From contig SDUX01000002.1 in assembly GCA_008729055.1 (NCBI GenBank), positions 1,430,496-1,494,495 of the forward strand: a stretch of DNA of 64,000 nucleotides. Reading direction: 5' to 3'. Numbering within the stretch: position 1 is the first letter of the stretch; each line of letters starts with the position of its first letter. The translations under genes were made by a program, and so were the position numbers. Origin of the DNA: Pyropia haitanensis. Lineage: Eukaryota > Rhodophyta > Bangiophyceae > Bangiales > Bangiaceae. The notes beneath the pieces are model-generated. The model saw only the letters and a list, made by a program, of their open reading frames with translations, was not told the origin of the DNA and made no database searches. Positions 41,013 to 51,991 of this stretch are shown here, one piece after another.

Positions 41013-43108
41013 ATGGACCGGCACGCCGACGCGGCGGCCGGCGCCTACGCCGTCCCCACGGACGTGACGGTGCGCGACTCGTTTAGCTCCTCAACGGCCG
41101 CCTCCATGGGCGTGGCCGCCGCCGCGGCCGACGGCGGCGCCAAGCAAGGGAGCCGGTGGACACCCGAGGCGTCGGCGGCGGGGTTGGGGGTGCGCGCGCC
41201 CCCCCCGCCTGACAGCCCCCCCCACCGGCCGCTCATCCCCTACGGCACGCTGGTATGGGCGGTGTATGGCACAATCACGGTGCTCGCCATGGTCGACCGC
41301 TTCACCACCAACGTGTGGCCGCGGCAGGGCTTCCGCATCGGCGCGGGCACCGCCGGGTCGGACTTTCTCGACCCCATCAAGCCCGGGCCGTGGTCGGTGG
41401 GGTTTTACGACGCCGTCGCGCGGCTGAGCGGGCGCTACTCCATCTGCGCCCTCAACCTGCTGTTTGCCACCATGATGCACACGACGCTCGCGGCGGTCGA
41501 GGCGTCCTGGGTGGGACGCCGCCTGATTGACTTTCGGGGCGCGGCCGCGGCCAACGCGGCGCTGCACAAGTGGAACGGCATTGGCCTGACGGTCTTCACG
41601 CTCGTCCACGTGTGGTCCATCTTTACACCGGTGGTGTTTCATGGCTACGCCGCCCGGGTGGTGCTCGGCGCGTTTGAGTGGCCGCTGTCGGAGCGGGGCC
41701 CGCCGGGCTTCAAGGACGCCAACCCCCTGACGCGGACGGTCATGCTGCAGGGTGACGACGTGTTTCGCCTCGTCGAGATGACGCTGCTGCTGGGCGTGGC
41801 GCTACCGCTGAGCGTCCGGTGGCTTGCGTCGCGGTGGCACCTGGGCATCCACGTCCACTCCGCGATTGCCGTCCTCTACTTCATCGACATTGTCCGGCGG
41901 CACACCCACCCACACTCGTGGGTGCTCAACACGCCGTTCTTTCTCGCCTGGCTTGTCGACCTAGCCGTCGGGCGGCGGTGGTGGCGGATCGCCACCCCGC
42001 CCGTAGCAGTGCGCCAGCTGTCACCCGACTACTCGGTGCTGACGTGGGCGTCCGCAGCAGCGGTGCCGGCGCGGTGCGTCGGGCCGACGGTGCACCTGCG
42101 GCTGCCGGGGGCGTCCGTGTGGGAGCGCGCCCACCCGTTCACCGCGTTTGTCAACCGGGGGGGGGGGCGCTGCGCGCCGATATTGCGGGGGGGGGCGACC
42201 CGTGGAGCGTCGGCCTCGTCGTGCGCGTGTACCACCGGCGGCGGGTGCCTGTGTTGGGCGCCTCCGAGACGGTCAGCCACACCCACCGCATCGCAGACGC
42301 TGCGGCTGACGCGGCAGCATCGGTGGCGGTCACCTCCGGCGCGGTCAGCCAGTGGGCCACCATCCGCGTGCGCACGTGGGGCCCCACCCACGGGGACGCC
42401 ACCGCCGCGGTGGCGGCAGCCATCGGCCGCGCCGCCCCCGACCGACGGGTGGTGCTCGTCGCGAGCGGCAGCGCGATTGCCTACCTCCTCGATGCCGCGC
42501 AGGTGATGCCATTCCCGACGCCGGCCATCGACGCTGACGACGCCCCTGTGTCACTCCTGTACACGGTCCGTGACGAGGCGCTGCTGCGGTGGGCGGTGGC
42601 GGCGCTGGCGGACGTTGCTGCTGCGCGCGGCGGCTGGGCCGCCCGCGTGACGGTGGCGTACACGGGGCCGGAGGGGGCAACGGTCGTGGACGATGTGCGC
42701 CGTACTGCCGCCGCGCGTGTCAGCGCCGGCGCGGCGGCGGTGGCGAGCGCGGCAGTGGTGAAGGGGGCGACGGATGTCCCAACCAGCGCGCCAACCCCGA
42801 CGGCCGCGATAGCCAGCAGCGCCGTCAGTGGCGGCAGCGGCGCAAACATCGAGGAAGGTGGCGGCAAGGGAGGCACGGCTGCCGCGGGCCTGACGCTTCA
42901 CGCTGGGAGGCTGTACCTGGCGGCGGGGATGCCCTACGGGTGTACCGTCTTTTTCCAGGGCTCGGCGGGCCTCCGCCGTGCCGTCGCCGCCGCCGCGCGG
43001 TCGCGGGACGCGCGGCTCGTCGCGGGCGGTACGTTTGACGGCGAGGGCGCCGACGCGGCCAAGGACGTGGCCGCCGCCGAGCGCACGACAGGTGCTGGTG
43101 CTGTGTAA
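41013..43108 (+). CDS. ferric reductase-like transmembrane flavoprotein, copy 2, one frame break
   Basis: Inverted paralogue of the copy at 30938-33064, nearly identical through the membrane domain and the HPFTAF flavin motif. It starts MDRHADAAAGAYAVPTDVTV, collinear with the copy 1 start. At 42157-42167 a run of eleven G replaces the seven G of copy 1 and the frame changes; homology resumes at once in the next frame (GGDPWSVGLVVRVYHRRRVP) and runs to the shared C-terminus. Downstream of the break the gene is otherwise intact, with no further stops. The break is therefore either a recent inactivation by slippage or a homopolymer miscount. The variable Ala/Ser-rich linker near the C-terminus (about 42700-42860) is the most diverged section. 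Flanking DNA is unrelated to copy 1 flanks. Confidence 0.78.
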
Positions 43109-44505
43109 GAGCGAGTAACTGTGTTTCTTGTTTGTTGGCGTACCGGCTGGGTCACGTGGAGCAGTGATTGTGTTTTCTTCAGTCTCAGCCGGCCTCCACC
43201 AGCGCAATGGTTCTTAGAGCACATCCAACAATGCCAGGATGGTCGCGAATACGTACACGTGGCTCTCATATTTGCTGGATGGGGTTCGAACGCTCAGCAG
43301 TCAATACAAACGGCCACATGACGCCCCAACGGCAGGCCATATATGACGAATCTGATTCATATATTTTTGGTAAGTACTCTGCATATTCGGATCGCAGGAT
43401 GGGGTTGGTCTCTCCTGCGCCCCATTTTGTGCGAGAATGGGGAGCGAGCGGGACCATCCCCATCCTGTTGGCGACCTGTGAAACGAAATCGGACCAATGG
43501 GGTGACTGAAACGTGGCGGTGGACGATCGCGGGCTCGCATCCCAGCTGCTTCTCTGATCCCGATTTGAAGCTACATTCGAGGAATGGGGTTGGGTCTTTG
43601 TTCTCCCACCGGCGTGAACCCATCCTTCCGCCTTTTCGGCTAGTCTGCGCCCCGTTCTATACAAGTCCTGCAACACCGGTTGGGGCACGCCCCAACAGAA
43701 ATGGGCATCCAACCAGAAGCGCGCACGTGTTCGCTGAAATGAATTATTTAACCATTGGTCCCGACGTTGCTGGATGTGCTCTTAACGGAAGGTTCAGGAA
43801 TCGGCCCAAAATCGTGTTTGCGGGTTGCGGACTCGTCTGTGGATCCCTCTCACGGTACGATGCTCCCCCGCATTCTTTTTTTTTTGCCGAGCTCCGGTGG
43901 TCGTGTGGTCGGTCGACATACACCCTGCGTACGACCATTACGTGAAGCACCGTGAGCAAAGCTACAAGAGCACGTCAAACAGTAGGGTGCATGTCGCCCG
44001 ACCGTCTCCGTCCTGTGCGCCCCACAGCAGCTGTCAAAAACACCCCGCAGAAAACTGTGGAATCCACAAGAAAAGCCTGCGGAGGAGGCCGGAGAACGCA
44101 CATTCTCCCATGACCTGTAAAGAGAACTGATTGGCTGGTGACTGAGGCTACCCCGAATGCTGAGTGGTGATTGGCTGATTCGCTCGAACGCGGCGCTGTG
44201 CTCCGCAAAGTTTGGCGTATGGTCCATATCGGATCCACAAAATCCGAGAGAAACGTCGTTCCACAGTCATCCTGGAAACCGTCTGTGGACTCGTTTGAGG
44301 GCCCCGCAACAGGTCGGGCTTTCCTGAACCTGCCTTGAAGCACCACTGCGCAGACTGCGGCTGCCACCGCACGGTCGCGACGGGAGTGGCTGAGTGCGAA
44401 GGGTGCGCTTTACGGCGAAAGGTGTCGCCGCCATCGCGGACCAGGCTCCAGAATGAGACAAGTGATCATTTCACGTCAATGTAAAATTTTGACTCATCTC
44501 AAACC
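43109..44505. other. moderate-GC spacer, absent next to copy 1
   Basis: Between copy 2 and its tRNA-Gln there are 1.4 kb, compared with 0.26 kb at copy 1. The segment has ordinary GC content. It contains three copies of a GATGGGGTT-like word (43277, 43397, 43583). It also contains a nested hairpin at about 43396-43465, where GATGGGGTTGGTC pairs imperfectly with GGACCATCCCCATC and GCCCCATTTT with GAATGGGGAGC. TGATTGGCTG appears twice at 44128-44180. No ORF or transposase is evident. It may be an insertion of unknown type. Confidence 0.4.
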
Positions 44506-44603
44506 GGTCCCGTGGTGTAGTGGTTTGAGTTTGTCATGCAGCACGGGAGACTCTGAATCTCCAGACCCGGGTTCAAGTGGACTTGATCGTCCCGGCGGGA
44601 CCT
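44506..44603 (+). tRNA. tRNA-Gln (CTG anticodon) with D-loop and T-loop insertions, copy 2
   Basis: The cloverleaf is identical to copy 1 in every stem, the anticodon loop, the variable region and the discriminator T. The two insertions differ: the D-loop carries TGAGTTTGTCATGCA after AGTGGTT (15 nt), and the T-loop carries 12 extra nt between TTCAA and GT. Within the T-loop insert TCAAG TGGA CTTGA forms a small perfect hairpin across the 5' junction. The mature sequence being constant while both insert sequences diverge is what is expected if the inserts are removed from the transcript. It lies 150 bp before the large palindromic element. Confidence 0.9.
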
Positions 44604-44753
44604 CGAGACTCTTTTTTCCTCGAGCAATTTTGTGATTTGATCTGAATCATCGAGCACTTCGTACGTGATTACGCAGTGGTAGAGTGGAGCAGTCCGTGCA
44701 ATTATCGTGTCCTCCGTTGCTCTTGAACGCATGTAGTACGTCAAAGAATCTGG

Positions 44754-44801
44754 ACCCACAACGGATCCGTCGTGTAGGTGGGCTACTAAACCGTTGTGGG
44801 T
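44754..44801 (+). repeat. 48-bp terminal hairpin, left copy
   Basis: ACCCACAACGG at the left and CCGTTGTGGGT at the right are an 11-bp perfect inverted repeat around the loop ATCCGTCGTGTAGG and TGGGCTACTAAA. The same 48 bp recurs in reverse orientation at 51992-52039 with a single difference, so this is a precise repeated unit and not chance GC structure. Confidence 0.85.
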
Positions 44802-45169
44802 GCTGTCCCCCACACTGTGAGAGGGGGTCTACTTGGAAACTAGTTATACCCAATACATTCCCGACAGCCCATTCCAGCGTGCTTGGAGGGGTGCCGACGA
44901 TCTCCTCCAGCTCCCCAGATCCACCTCGATCTCTACAGAAACGAGTACATCCCTGGTTCCAACTCCATAGCGGAGTGCATTTGTCCAGTACTGGGAGCAA
45001 CCGACGGGGGGAGCTCCCCCTGTAACGCTGGAGCTCGTTACGCTCCCCCCCGCTGGTGCATCACACATCTGCGATGTTGTACCCAAAATTGCGGATGTGC
45101 ACGCGCTTGTCACACATGCGGCGCTTCACACGGACATGTGATGAGGGAGGTGTGACAGGGTGGATGCCG

Positions 45170-47330
45170 CAGCGTCGCACCAGCGCGCGCTGCCGCTGCC
45201 TGGTGGGGGCCCCGCCGCCCGCGCGCCTGGTGGCGTACCCGCCACCACCCCCGCCGGCAGCCGCCGGCTGCCGCGGTCCCCGCCCCCGCCACTGCCGCCG
45301 CCACCCGCCACCGCCGCCCCCGCGGCCGCCCGCCCCCCGCCGCCCGCCGCCGCCGCCCGCCGCCGCCCGCCGCCGCCGCCGCCGCCGCCAACGCCGCCGC
45401 CGCCACGGCTGCCGCGGCGAGCGGCCGCGGCCTCCCGCCGCCACCGCCGCCGCCACCGCCGCCGCGGCTGCCGCCGCCGCCCCCGCGGCCGCCCGCCGCC
45501 CGCCGCCCGCCGCCCGCCGCCCGCCGCCCGTCGCCCGCCGCCGCCGCCGCCGCCGCCCGCCACCGCCGCCGCCGCAACCGACGCGGCTGCCGCGGCGGGC
45601 GGCCGCAGCCGCCCGCAACCGCCGCCGCCGTGGCCGCCGCGGCTGCCGCGGCCACCCGCCGCCCGCCGCCCGCCGCCCTCGCCGCCGCCACGCGCCGCCA
45701 TCGCCGTCGCCACCGCCCCCGCCGCCCCCGCGGCCGCCCACCGCCCGCCGCCCGCCGCCCCCGCCGCCGCAGCCGCCGCCGCGGCTGCCACAGCGGGCGG
45801 CCGCGGCCGCCCGCCGCCCTCGCCGCCGACGCCGCCGCCACCCGCCGCAACGGCCGCCGCCACCGCCGCCGCCGCCCCCGCGGCCTCCCGCCCCCCGCCG
45901 CCGGCCGCCGCCGCCGCCGCCGCCGCCGCCGGGGCTGCCGCGGCGGGCGGCCGCGGCCGCCCACCGCCACCGCCGCCGCCGTGGCCGCCGCGGCTACCGC
46001 GGCCGCCCGCCGCCCGCCGCCCGCCGCCGTCGCCGCCGCCGCGCGCCGCCATGGCCGCCGCCACCGCCGCCGCAGCCCCCGCGGCCGCCCGCCGCCCGCC
46101 GCCCGCCGCCCTCGCCGCCGCCGCTCCCGCCGCGGCGCTCGCCGCCCCCGCCGCCACCCGCCACCGACGCCGCCGCGGCCGCCGCGGCTGCCGCGGCGGG
46201 CGGCCGCGGCCGCCCGCCGCCACCGCCGCCGCCGTGGCCGCCGCGACTACCGCGGCCGCCCGCCACCCGCCGCCCGCCGCCGCCGCCGCCGCCGCCACCG
46301 CCGCCGCAGCCCCCGCGGCAGCCCGCCGCCCGCCGCCCGCCGCCCTCGCCGCCGCCGCCCCCGCCGCGGCCCTCGCCGCCCCCGCCGCCGCCCACCACCG
46401 CCCCCGCCGCCCCCGCGGCCGCCCGCCGCCCGCCGCCCTCGCCGCCCGCCGCCCGCCGCCCACGCCGCCGCCGCCCCCGCCGCGGCCCTCGCCGCCCCCG
46501 CCGCCGCCCACCACCGCCCCCGCCGCCCCCGCGGCCGCCCGCCGCCCGCCGCCCGCCGCCCGCAGCCGCCGCCGCCGCCGCCCGCCGCCACCGCCGCCGC
46601 CACCGCCGCCGCAGCCCCCGCGGCAGCCCGCCGCCCGCTGCCCCCGCCGCCGCAGCCGCCGCCGCGGCTGCCGCGGCGGGCGGCCGCGGCCGCCCGCCGC
46701 CACCGCCGCCGCCGCCTCAGCCGCGGCCCTCGCCGCCCCCGCCGCCGCCCGCCACCGCCGCCGCCGTGGCCGCCGCGGCTGCCGCGGCCGGGGGCTGTGG
46801 CCGCCGCGGCGGGCGGCCGCCGCCGCCGCCGCGGCCGCCGCCGCCGCCGCCTCCCGCCGCCACGGCCGCCACCACCGCCGCCGCCGCTCCCGCGGCCGCC
46901 CGCCGCCGCCGCCGCGACCTCCGCCCCCGCCGCTGCGGGCTGCTGCCGCCCCGGCTGCCGCTGCCGCCGCCGCCGTTGCTGCCGGCCGCCGGCCGCCTGC
47001 CGCCCGGGCTGCCCCCCTGGCCGCCGCCCCCACCGCCGCCGCCCCCACCGGGTTGCTGCCGCCCGGCTGCCGCTGGCGCCGCCGCCGTTGCTGCCGGCCG
47101 CCGCCAGTGGGCTGCCGTCGCCAGCGGGCTGCCGCCGCCTGCCTGTTGCCGTCAATCGCGTGCTTTCTTTGTCAGCTGCCTCTGCCGCCACCGCTCGCCA
47201 TCGCCGCTGCCGCGGCCCCCGCCGCCGTAGTGGCGGCTGGCGCCGCCGCCCCCGCCCTCGCCGCGGCGGCAATGGCTGCCGCCGCCCCCTGCCGCCGCTG
47301 CCCCCGTGGCGGCAGCGGCCGCTGCCTTGC
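45170..47330 (+). repeat. GCC/CCG-rich low-complexity block
   Basis: About 2.2 kb made of GCC, CCG and short variants such as CGCCGCCCGC, with embedded GCCGCGGCTGCCGCGG units at semi-regular spacing. All forward frames are open and encode only Pro/Ala/Arg, which is a composition effect. The block forms the left counterpart of a GGC-rich block at 49975-51060. Confidence 0.8.
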
Positions 47331-47338
47331 GGGGGCAG

Positions 47339-49893
47339 GGGTGACCAGCCACGCTGCTTGAACGCAGAGGGATTTTGAAAAACTTACACACCGCGATTGT
47401 TCGATGTGAAAACAAAAGTACACACACTTCAGACTTGACACACATCTCTAGGCCTATTTGGCGAATCAAGTGTCACGTACGTCTGTTCTGATAGGCTGTC
47501 ACACGATTTGAACTGCGAATCTGGAACAATCAATACTACACTTACTCTTGCTGGACATGGGAGTTGCCAGTTGCAAGTCGTTGACCAGGATGGGTGTTCT
47601 TCCAACAGTGGTACTCTCAACTGCTGAAGCGCCGGCGCCCGACGCCTCCTTCCACCCCGCCTGGTCGCCCGCTTCACCATTTTCTGGCCACGTAGCAGGC
47701 CAGGTGGATACACAAGCCTTATTTACTTGCTCTATCCAGTCTTGAGTGCGGGTCTGCCGACATCTGGGAGAGCACAGCCCCGAACGACCACATGGAGGGG
47801 CGCCATGTCCTCACCATTCCCCCTGGGTTCCGTAGCTCAGCGGCGTCTGTGACGGTGAAAGACTGTTCGCTATGGCTCTTTGGACATTTTGACATTTGTA
47901 ATCCTGCAGAACGCAATCGTTTGTTCAGACAGTGCAAGAAAGTGCCTCCCGTCAGCTTCTTTGTCATCCGCTGTGCAGTATGGGCCTGGATATAGAGTGG
48001 ATGAGAGCCCCACTGTGGGAAGAGGTAGTCATATCTGAGTAATAGGATCACGCTGAATCTATTGGTGCACACATCCGGCGTCGTGCACCCGTACGGCCGA
48101 CAGGACTGTCGAGAGGCGGGGTGGCAGAAGCGCAATAGGCACCCGCTCCGAGCGATTGTGAGCATAATGTGTTTGCTTTTTTTAGTGAACGCTGAGGGCA
48201 GACGTACCTGTACGCCATCGTGCCGTAAAAATGCAAAGAAAGCACTCTGCGGTTCACTCATTGGTGACTGACTGACTGCTGATACGGTGGTATGCACTGT
48301 GGCGCAGCTGGATGCGCCCACAGCGCCGTTGAGAGTGCGAACAGCTGTGGAGGTAGCTGAATACACTTTCTAGATCTGATAGATGTAGTTTTTGAAGGAT
48401 GAGAGCACTGTGGGGCGTTGGACGGCCTGTCGCGACTACGTGTCCAGAATGGACACTTTAGGGGCCCATATGACCCGCTTCCCAGACGTTTGCGACACTT
48501 TCTGAGCACATGCTCGTGCTCAGCGTCATCGACTTAGTCTGATGGGAACAGCTTGAGAAATTTTTGCTTCACTTTCTGAAACGCGGTGTAGCGGCGTGTG
48601 ATGCATTGCACCGAAGTGTGCACAGGGCACTTCACCACGTGCAACACGAGTCAGGGACCACTTCACCAACTTTTCTGAAGCATGCTCAATCGACTAAATC
48701 GATGTCACTGAGCACGGTCATGTGCTCAGAAGCTTTCGCAAACGTCGGGAAGTGGGTCATACAGACCCCCAAAGTGGTCATTCTGGGCAGGTCGCCTCGA
48801 CTGGCCGTCCAATGCCCCACAGTGCTCTCATGCACTAAAACCTACATCTGTCAGATCTAGACAGTGTAGCCAGTTACCTTCACTGCTTTTTTCACACTTA
48901 TCATCACTGTGGGCGCGTCCAGCTGCGTCACAGTGCCCACCACCCCATCTGCAGTCAGTTAGTCGCCAATGTGCGGGCTCCAGTGTGCTTTCTTTGCATT
49001 ATTACGGCACCATAGCCACCAGGTACCTTTGGATTCAGGGTTCACTAAAAAAAGCAGACCCATAACGGTCACAATCGCTCGGAGGAGTCGATTATAACGC
49101 TTCACCCACCCAGTCTGTGGCTGTTCCTGTCGGCTGTACGGGTGCACGACGCTGGATGTGAGCACCAATAGATTCATAATGATCATATTACCCAGAATCG
49201 ACTATCTCTTCCCGCCGTGGGGCTCTCATGCACTGTGTACCCCGGCCTATACTGGGCAACTGAGGAAAATAAAGCAGACTGGGGGCTCTTTCTCGCGCTG
49301 TCTGCACAACCGGTTGCGTTCTTCTGGGGCATAGACCGTCAGGGATGATTAAAATGTCATAGCGAGCCGTTTTTTCACCGTCACAGGCGCCCCTGAGCTG
49401 CGGAGCCCAGGAGGGATGGTGCACGCATTGTGTCTGTCTATGGGGTCGTTGGGGGTTCTGCTCTAGCAGACGCCTGTAGGCGCGCACTCAAAACTGAATA
49501 GAACAAGTAAAAAAGGCTTGTGTATCCACCCGGCCTGCTGGGTGGCCGGGGAATGGTGAAGCGGGCGACAGGGCGGGGTGGAGGGCGGCGTCGGACGCCG
49601 GCACTTCAGCCGCTTGTGTCCCAGCAGTCGCGCGAGTCGCTGACCAGGTTACTCGCCAAGTCAAGTATTGTAATCGTCTGTCCAGCAATGATGAATTCGG
49701 GATGCACTCCTCAGGTTGCACGGCTGAGATCGTGTGACAGCCTATCACATGAGACGAATGGCGCATTTTGTTCCCTAGATATGCAACGAGATGTGAGCCA
49801 AGTCGCGGATATACGTATTGTTCTCAGTTGAATAATCGCTATGGCACATTTTACTCACAAATACCTCCTCGTTCAACCTGGGTTGCTGGTCAC
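47339..49893. repeat. imperfect long inverted repeat (two arms of about 1.28 kb)
   Basis: The left arm runs from GGTGACCAGCC at 47339 to about 48624. The right arm runs from there to GCTGGTCACC ending near 49893. Matched pairs include GGAAGAGGTAGTC (48017) with ATCTCTTCC (49204), GGGGCTCTCAT (49218) with ATGAGAGCCCC (48002), and CGTCGTGCACCCGTACGG (48077) with CCGTACAGCCG... in reverse near 49133-49150. I judge the arms to be roughly three-quarters identical by eye, with substitutions throughout and few indels. The centre, near 48605-48645, is itself a tight hairpin (GAAGTGTGCACAGGGCACTTC). Confidence 0.85.
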
Positions 49894-49974
49894 CAGTTGT
49901 CTTGCCGTTCACTCCCCCTTCCCCCCCACCATCGTCGTCTGGCCCTGTCGTCCAACCCTTCGCCGCGAGGTGAC

Positions 49975-51060
49975 GGAGGGGGGCGGCAGCCCGTGGCGCC
50001 GGCGGCAGCCGGCCGCGGCGCAGACGGGGGGGGGGGACGGCAGTCCGCAACGGCATGAGGGGGGTGCGGTAGCACGCGACGGCCGCAGCCGGCCGCCCCA
50101 ACCGGCGGCGGCAGCCAGCCGCGGCAGAGGCCACGGAAAGAGAGGGCAGCCCGCGGTGGCGGTGGCAGTCGGCCGCGGCGGAGGCCGGGGGGGGGAGGAC
50201 GGCAGCCCGCAGCGGCAGCGCCGGGCCGCCACAACCAGCGTCAGAGGCGGAGGCTGACCACGGCGGCGGCGGCCGCCGGCCGCGGCGGCGTCCGGGGGGG
50301 AAGCTGCAGAGCGCGGCAGGGGCGCCAGGCCCCCCTGACCGACGGGGGCAGTGGCGGTGGAGGGCGGCGGCGGCCGCCGCCGCCTCTGCCACGATGGTAG
50401 CGTCGGCAGGGAGGGGCAGCCGTGACGGGCGGCGGCAGCCGTCGCCGTGGCGGAGGCAGCGGCGGTAGAAAACGGTGGCGGCGGCCGTCGCGGCCGCCGC
50501 AATGACTACGGCGGCCGCGGCCGCGGGCGCTGCGGTGGCGGGCGGCGACGGCCGCTGCCGCCACGGGGGCAGCGGCGGGAGGGGGCGGCGGCGGCAGCGG
50601 GGGCAGCAGCGACAGTGGGCGGCGGCGGCCGCCGCGACGGCGGGGGCAGCTGGCCGGGACAGCCGGCAGCCGGCGGGGGCGGCATGGAGCGACGGCGGGG
50701 GGAGTGCGGATGCAGGCGGCGGCTGTGGGGGCCATGGGGACAGCTGGCGGCGGCAGACGACAGTCGGCGGCGGGCCGGTTGCACCTGGTGCAGCCGAGGG
50801 AAGAGGGAGCAGTCTGCGTTGGCGCCGGGGGTGGCGGGGTTGGCCGGGCGCGGCGTGGGCGGCAGCCGGCTGCGAAGAGTGGAGAGTGCGTTGGGGGTGG
50901 CGGCGGCCGGGCTGGCGCCTGGCAGGGGGGGGTCGTGGGGAGTGCCTCCCCATCTGGGGGGGATGCATGGCTCCGCGCGAGCGGGGAAGAGGCAGTTTAG
51001 GGCGGGGGGTGGGGGGGGGGGGTTAGCCAGGGGGGGGGGGCGGAGGGTAGCGGGGGGAGG
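49975..51060 (-). repeat. GGC/GCG-rich low-complexity block
   Basis: The right-hand, strand-reversed counterpart of the left GCC-rich block: GGCGGCGG-type sequence with G runs, for example 50029-50037 and 51007-51060. Shorter than the left block by about 1 kb, consistent with slippage-driven length change. Confidence 0.7.
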
Positions 51061-51991
51061 AGTATGGCGAGCGGCCACAGCACTAACGAACTTGCCCTGA
51101 GCATCATCCTCTCCTGTGCGGCGCGCCTCCCCCCGCCCGCGCGGCGCCCCATCCCCGGCCGTTGGGCGCCGTGCACCCCCCCGCGGCGCAATGTCGCGCC
51201 GCGTCCGCAGGGAGCAATCCCCCCCCCCAGGCGGGATGGCACGCCAAAGCTGTCCCCCAGCCACCGCGGCCCGACGCAGCTGCCCCGCCGTTCGTACGTA
51301 CCCCCGTGCCACACCAAGACGGGCAGCCGCATGTGTGCAGCCCGCAACTCAGAGTCTGGATGCACACCGTATCCCTGGAGGACAGCTGCATGCCAAGTAG
51401 CCCGTCCATGGTGCGCTCGCAAATATCGCCGCCGCAGAGCGACAACGTGGCGGGTCCCACGGAACCACGTGGGAGCCTGAGAGGCCACCCCATCCCCCCC
51501 CCCCCCTCCCCCACCCCCACCATGTGAAATTTCACAGGTTGAGGATAGATGCGGATTCCTGCCTCCCCCCCCCCTACCCCCTCTGCTTTTGCAGAGGACA
51601 GTGGCCACCGCCACAGTCGTCACGTGTCCCTGGGCCTCTTCGTCAGAAACAGAGCAACACATATTGGGCGCCACATCTGGCAGCTGTTCAGCTGTGATGA
51701 GGTCTGGAGGTGTAACGTTCGCATGCTCCCCTAGACAAACACGAGCCCCCCCCCCAGGTCGACTCGCAGGGACGGCGTGAGGGCCACCCTGCTCACGCTG
51801 GGCACGTAACATTTCATGAGCCCCCCATGGGCCCCCCGAGCCCCCGTAGAAACGCGCTATAAGTATCCCCCCCAAGCGGGCGCCCAGTAAATCCCCCCCC
51901 CATTTCTGCCCCGTAAATCCCCCCCCCCCCCCCCCCCCCAGAACCCCCCCAGACGCACCCCCCTCCCCCCCCCCCAACACCCCTCAGAGCG

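Noticed and set aside
43268..43300. GGGGTTCGAACG, a B-box-like motif suggesting a tRNA or SINE
   Set aside because: No matching A-box and no cloverleaf were found.
45056..47230. Open frames of more than 700 codons in the GCC-rich block
   Set aside because: All three forward frames are open and give only Pro/Ala/Arg. This is a trinucleotide-repeat effect, not a gene.
47339..49893. The palindrome as a chimeric or foldback-read assembly artefact
   Set aside because: The arms are substantially diverged over their entire length, whereas an artefact would give near-identical arms.
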